A DNA stretch of 64,000 bases from Pleurocapsa sp. PCC 7319. GTDB taxonomy: Bacteria; Cyanobacteriota; Cyanobacteriia; Cyanobacteriales; Xenococcaceae. Where the stretch lies: assembly GCF_000332195.1 (NCBI RefSeq), contig NZ_KB235922.1, positions 930,001-994,000 on the forward strand. Direction: 5' to 3'. Below are positions 62,234 to 64,000 of this stretch, one piece after another; position 1 is the stretch's first letter, and every line of letters starts with the position of its first letter. The position numbers were made by a program, and so were the translations under genes. The notes under the pieces are model-generated. The model was not told the DNA's origin. It saw only the letters and a list, made by a program, of their open reading frames with translations, and ran no database searches.

Positions 62234-63565
62234 TTAAAAAATGAACCTTAAATTCAACTTCCACAATTGAGAATTTTCACGAATAATCTCAACTTGTTTA
62301 ATAAATTCCCGAAAATAAAAACGTCTTTCTGATTCTGATAAATCCAACCAAAATTGCGGTAGAGAAACATCCTTGGCGATCGCTTGTAAATTACCAGGAG
62401 GAAGTTGAGCAATTTTTTTTTCTAATTGGGATATTTCAGTGCGCAATTTATAGTTACGAATAGCGGCGGTTTCTTGGTCTAAAATTCCAGTTTTAAGTAG
62501 TGTTGGTAGCTGATTAATAATGTCCTGTTTCTGTTTTACTTTGGTTTTTAATGCACCTTCAAGAGCAGTTTTATCAGGTAAATTTAGTTGAGCAACAGCT
62601 AGAGGAAGCTCTGCACAGATCTTTTCAATAGTCTGGGTTAAAACTTCAGGGTAAGCAATTGCTTTGCATTTAGGATTTTGAGGACAACTATGACAACGCA
62701 AGTATAAATATTCAGTATTCTTTTTATATCTGGTTACACGAGTAATATTCATAGTTAACTGGCATTGTTGACAAATAACTAAACCTGCTAGAGAGCGTGG
62801 AGCACTAGCCGTTCTCGGTGGTAGAAGACTATTGCGTCGTAACAGACGATCTATTTGTGCTGCTTCTTCTCGGTTAATAATCGGTGTGTGGGTATTAGAA
62901 ATTAAGTCTTTATTTTTGTACTTTAAATCTCCTCGATATACAGGATTAATTAACCAATTACGACCAGTAGAAGGAGAGATTTTTTTCCCATATCGTTTCT
63001 CTAAATATCTGACTGCACCTCGTAAAGAACCAAACAATAAAAATCTTTCAAAAAAGTCTTTGACCACAGGAGCAGTACTTTTATCAATGATATATTTATC
63101 CTGACCCCTTCGATATCCATAAGGAGCTTTTCCTGGGGGGGGAAGGATCTTGAGACGATTGCGAGCATGTCCTTGTTTCAAACGAATACTCTGACTACTG
63201 ACTTGTATTTGCTGCAGTAATCTGCTTAAATTAAGCTTAAGATCGTTATTATAAGTAAAATCGAAGTTACTAGCTTGCTCCCATTGAAAAGAATTGTAAT
63301 CTTGTTCTGTGGCGATAATTTTAATTCCTAAAGACTCTAGTTGAGCAAGGCGATCGCTAATTATACTAATATTTTTACCCAATTCATCTAAACGACGAAT
63401 TAATAAAAAATCGGGCTTGTCTTGTTGGCAGTCTGCAATCAATTGTTCCAACTGTTCATGCTTACCAAAATCTTGATAAACCTGGTTTATTTCTAAGCCC
63501 CATATTTCCTGATTTGGGGCTACTTCTAATAAAGGATCACTATATAAGTAGGCAATGATTTTCAT
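62234..63565 (-). CDS. Large serine recombinase (XisF-like), substituted active site
   Basis: A 443-aa protein with an N-terminal resolvase-like domain (1-130), a Recombinase domain (150-250; GKAPYGYRRGQD, NPVYRGDLKYK), a zinc ribbon (CQQC and CHSC...C about 30 residues apart) and a C-terminal coiled coil (345-395). Ser9 in AYLYSDPL is the candidate nucleophile. Aligned by eye with gamma-delta resolvase, the LDRLGR motif is LDELGK (59-64), so two catalytic arginines are Glu61 and Lys64. The Arg near the Ser is also absent. It may be a domesticated DNA-binding protein, or a divergent active enzyme like the fdxN-element XisF family. No target element is visible in the window. Confidence 0.82.
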   Translation of the reverse strand: MKIIAYLYSDPLLEVAPNQEIWGLEINQVYQDFGKHEQLEQLIADCQQDKPDFLLIRRLDELGKNISIISDRLAQLESLGIKIIATEQDYNSFQWEQASNFDFTYNNDLKLNLSRLLQQIQVSSQSIRLKQGHARNRLKILPPPGKAPYGYRRGQDKYIIDKSTAPVVKDFFERFLLFGSLRGAVRYLEKRYGKKISPSTGRNWLINPVYRGDLKYKNKDLISNTHTPIINREEAAQIDRLLRRNSLLPPRTASAPRSLAGLVICQQCQLTMNITRVTRYKKNTEYLYLRCHSCPQNPKCKAIAYPEVLTQTIEKICAELPLAVAQLNLPDKTALEGALKTKVKQKQDIINQLPTLLKTGILDQETAAIRNYKLRTEISQLEKKIAQLPPGNLQAIAKDVSLPQFWLDLSESERRFYFREFIKQVEIIRENSQLWKLNLRFIF

Positions 63566-63729
63566 GTTTTTAAATATTGATTTAATTAGTTGCCTAATTA
63601 AGATGAAATAGATTCAAATCTATAATTTAATGATGTTTATCTGGAAATTATGGTTTTAAGTAATAATTAAATTTAATTTTTTGTGTTGATCTACTGTTAA
63701 ATTTAGTTGATAAACGAGGAGTACATCTA

Positions 63730-64000
63730 ATGGAATTACATCAAAGGACATTATTGGAAAAAAGAAGTTTTTTTCTATTACCTAATAAGATCAAACTTTA
63801 TCTCAAAGATCCTGAGGGCGAACATGAAAATCATATCTCCTACGAAAACCTCAGAGGAGAGGTACAAATTCACTCTCGTAGAAATCCTCAATTGCTTTTT
63901 CTCGCAATATCAGCAGCTAGCTTTGCTGTTGGTGTTTTTTTTCATTGCCTGCTAGTCAATCAAAGATGCGACTATGTTTTCATTCCGATGATCGCGGCAA
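63730..64000 (+). CDS. Partial membrane protein, cut by window edge
   Basis: The first 90 codons are open to the edge: MELHQRTLLEKRSFFLLPNK, a charged soluble segment, then a hydrophobic helix (about 56-75, LFLAISAASFAVGVFF) and the start of a second. An aacgaggagtac stretch upstream gives a GAGGAG-like ribosome-binding site about nine bases before ATG. Not recognised; the rest lies outside the window. Confidence 0.65.
   Translation, partial: MELHQRTLLEKRSFFLLPNKIKLYLKDPEGEHENHISYENLRGEVQIHSRRNPQLLFLAISAASFAVGVFFHCLLVNQRCDYVFIPMIAA

Noticed and set aside
1-64000. tRNA, rRNA or CRISPR array
   Set aside because: No cloverleaf-like T-loop/acceptor pairs, rRNA-like tracts or regularly spaced repeats with unique spacers were found on reading the intergenic regions.

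Overview
The window is a piece of a cyanobacterial chromosome. The evidence is dense HIP1 palindromes (GCGATCGC) in genes and intergenic DNA, an SLH-domain iron-uptake porin, a DUF2997-Ycf35-ferredoxin operon, the asd-dapA-RNase J block divergent from tig-clpP-clpX, 7-bp short tandem repeats (STRR type) and AT-rich intergenic DNA. A unicellular or pleurocapsalean-type organism fits, but the genus cannot be fixed from this sequence alone.

Layout. 0.1-7.5 kb: a HetC-like peptidase-ABC exporter, a small secreted protein, a saccharopine-dehydrogenase-like oxidoreductase and the DUF2997-ycf35-ferredoxin operon. 7.7-22.9 kb: an envelope or extracellular polysaccharide locus, all on the minus strand. 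It holds two SGNH-type proteins, an MBOAT acyltransferase, a carbamoyltransferase with SxtJ and a 54-aa DUF5989 protein, a Wzx-type flippase, an O-antigen-ligase/polymerase-type protein, a GT2 glycosyltransferase, an alkaline-phosphatase-superfamily enzyme and a Wzc-type tyrosine autokinase. Together these look like assembly, flipping, polymerisation, chain-length control and acyl/carbamoyl decoration of a glycan. 23.4-28.5 kb: mixed single genes and a GT39-type glycosyltransferase.

28.7-36.3 kb: one very large gene for a fully reducing type I polyketide synthase fused to a PLP-dependent alpha-oxoamine synthase, the most striking gene here. 36.5-40.1 kb: an MscS channel with a C-terminal DEP domain, then a tight three-gene set in which a membrane-anchored RelA/SpoT-like synthetase domain is co-directional with an HD-type alarmone-hydrolase-like protein. 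40.3-49.8 kb: core genes (RNase J, dapA, asd, tig, clpP, clpX, PhoH). 50-57.8 kb: glyoxalase I, a giant TamB-like protein and small membrane proteins. 58-64 kb: a DUF2294 protein, the porin, a secreted histidine phosphatase with an acidic Gly-rich repeat, a large serine recombinase with substituted active-site arginines, and the start of a membrane protein cut by the window edge.

Non-coding structure includes two nearly identical 119-bp MITE-like elements 35 kb apart, several families of 7-bp tandem repeats, helically phased A-tracts upstream of the carbamoyltransferase operon, a perfect 26-bp tandem duplication between clpX and phoH, and several intrinsic terminators, one built from two HIP1 palindromes. 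I saw no tRNA, rRNA or CRISPR array.
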